NCBI GenBank assembly: GCA_016936395.1
Contig: JAFGXY010000043.1
Span: 62,001 to 126,000 of the forward strand
Direction: 5' to 3'
DNA length: 64,000 nucleotides
Source: Paracoccaceae bacterium
GTDB taxonomy: Bacteria; Pseudomonadota; Alphaproteobacteria; Rhodobacterales; Rhodobacteraceae
Part shown: positions 63,102-64,000 of the stretch, one piece after another
Numbering within the stretch: the stretch's first letter is position 1
Layout: each line of letters starts with the position of its first letter
Program-made: the position numbers and the translations under genes
Notes under the pieces: model-generated
The model's database searches: none
What the model saw: the letters and a program-made list of their open reading frames with translations, nothing else
Told to the model about the DNA's origin: nothing

Positions 63102-63455
63102 ATGAAACAACTGACACTGGAAACCCTGATTGCGGTTTGGGAAGAAATGTTCGGCAAGGGCCCGTTCTGGGCGATGGCTGGGGCGGCGATCGTGATCACG
63201 CTGGCCTATCTGTTCGTTCTGGTGCGCGATCGCAGCCTGTCGATGAAGAAGTTTCTTTACGCCCAACTGTCGATGCCCTTTGGCGCGGCGGCGGCCGTGC
63301 TGTTCGTGCAGTCGGTCACCTCATCGGGCTTTTCCGACATCGGCGGCCCGATCGACTGGGTCGTCTTGCTGGGTGTCGCGGCGGCCGGGGCGATGGGCCT
63401 TGCCATTCTGGTCTACACCGCGGAATCCCTCTTGATGCGTAAACAAGAGGCCTGA
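63102..63455 (+). CDS. Small three-TM membrane protein (DUF5368-like)
   Basis: MKQLTLETLIAVWEEMFGKGPFWAMAGAAIVITLAYLFVLVRDRSLSMKKFLYAQLSMPFG...; 11 nt after flavoprotein gene. Confidence 0.7.
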   Translation: MKQLTLETLIAVWEEMFGKGPFWAMAGAAIVITLAYLFVLVRDRSLSMKKFLYAQLSMPFGAAAAVLFVQSVTSSGFSDIGGPIDWVVLLGVAAAGAMGLAILVYTAESLLMRKQEA

Positions 63456-63477
63456 TGCCACCTCTTTAGGCACGACC

Positions 63478-63517
63478 CGCCCCCCACTGCCGTGCCGGCT
63501 GGGGGGCGTTTTATTTT
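63478..63517 (+). terminator. Rho-independent terminator
   Basis: CGCCCCCCA...TGGGGGGCG followed by ttttattttt. Confidence 0.8.
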
Positions 63518-63541
63518 TGACCGAAAGGGCGCGCCGGCCCC

Positions 63542-63555
63542 TCAAAGCGCTTTGA
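63542..63555. promoter_or_regulatory. Perfect 14-bp palindrome, LacI-family-type operator
   Basis: TCAAAGCGCTTTGA with central CG, upstream of glgP. Confidence 0.55.
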
Positions 63556-63734
63556 AGGTGGTAACAAACGGAAATTGTTTTGTTTTATTCACGTGCGTTC
63601 GCCATCTGGGTGCGCTACCACTTGGGTGACGCACAAGGTGCTGCCGCAGCACCAGCCCCGTCGGTGATCAAGGGCGCGCTTGACCCTTCCCTGTATGGGT
63701 CTAGCCTGCTTGCACGCCGTCTTGACCCAAACAT

Positions 63735-64000
63735 GTGGATGCCGATTTGAACGACCTCAGCCTCACCCCGACCACGTTGAAAGCCGATATCCTGCGCCAT
63801 CTGGCGTTTACGCTGGGCAAGGACCCTGATCACGCCAGCACCTATGACTGGCGCATGGCGCTGTCTTACGCCATTCGCGACCGGATCGTCGGCCCGTGGT
63901 TTGAATCGACCCGCAAGACCTGGGACAGCGATCACAAGCGGGTCTATTACCTGTCGATGGAATTCCTGATTGGCCGCATCCTTGAGGATGCCACCGTCAA
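63735..64000 (+). CDS. glgP: Glycogen phosphorylase, N-terminal fragment (truncated by window)
   Basis: Own translation: LNDLSLTPTTLKADILRHLAFTLGKDPDHASTYDWRMALSYAIRDRIVGPWFESTRKTWDSDHKRVYYLSMEFLIGRILEDATV; start GTG 63735 or TTG 63747. Confidence 0.9.
   Translation, partial: MDADLNDLSLTPTTLKADILRHLAFTLGKDPDHASTYDWRMALSYAIRDRIVGPWFESTRKTWDSDHKRVYYLSMEFLIGRILEDATV

Overview
GC-rich alphaproteobacterial chromosome segment. Gene order and protein motifs look like Rhodobacteraceae. It is almost entirely host backbone: no rRNA, tRNA, CRISPR, prophage or transposase was seen. Main blocks: ABC-F ATPase, TspO-like protein and serS; yajC-secD-secF-DUF498; an AraC regulator next to a peptide-type ABC transporter operon; miaA; pyrH-frr-uppS-cdsA-dxr-rseP-(small ORF)-bamA-skp-fabZ-lpxA-lpxI-lpxB; a DsbA-like protein, an aminotransferase, a murein amidase, PBP1A and prfB; an M23 peptidase/bactofilin pair; DUF455, bcp, an AsmA-like giant protein, queA, MFS, DUF924, lpdA, rhodanese and uvrA; a Crp/Fnr-DUF2892 pair; a VPLPA-CTERM-like secreted protein; mmsA, a CBS protein, coaD, a CPA1 antiporter and gap; an NsrR-like regulator divergent from a Tat-exported SQR/FCC-like flavoprotein and a DUF5368-like membrane protein; and the 5' end of glgP. 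Best leads: (1) an in-frame TAG splits a VPLPA-CTERM sorting signal, with the remaining TM helix and Arg/Lys tail intact downstream; (2) an NsrR-like/Tat-SQR-like/DUF5368 module whose intergenic region has a perfect FNR box, a second copy of its 12-nt core and a separate inverted repeat; (3) a REP-like repeat family combining a G-quadruplex-type head with a GC palindrome; (4) a second dispersed motif family (hairpin + CCCCCGxGGATATTT + GAAAGAGAAAG); (5) a DnaA-box pair, a LexA box at uvrA and a LacI-type palindrome upstream of glgP. Assignments come from reading the sequence only; no database search was run.
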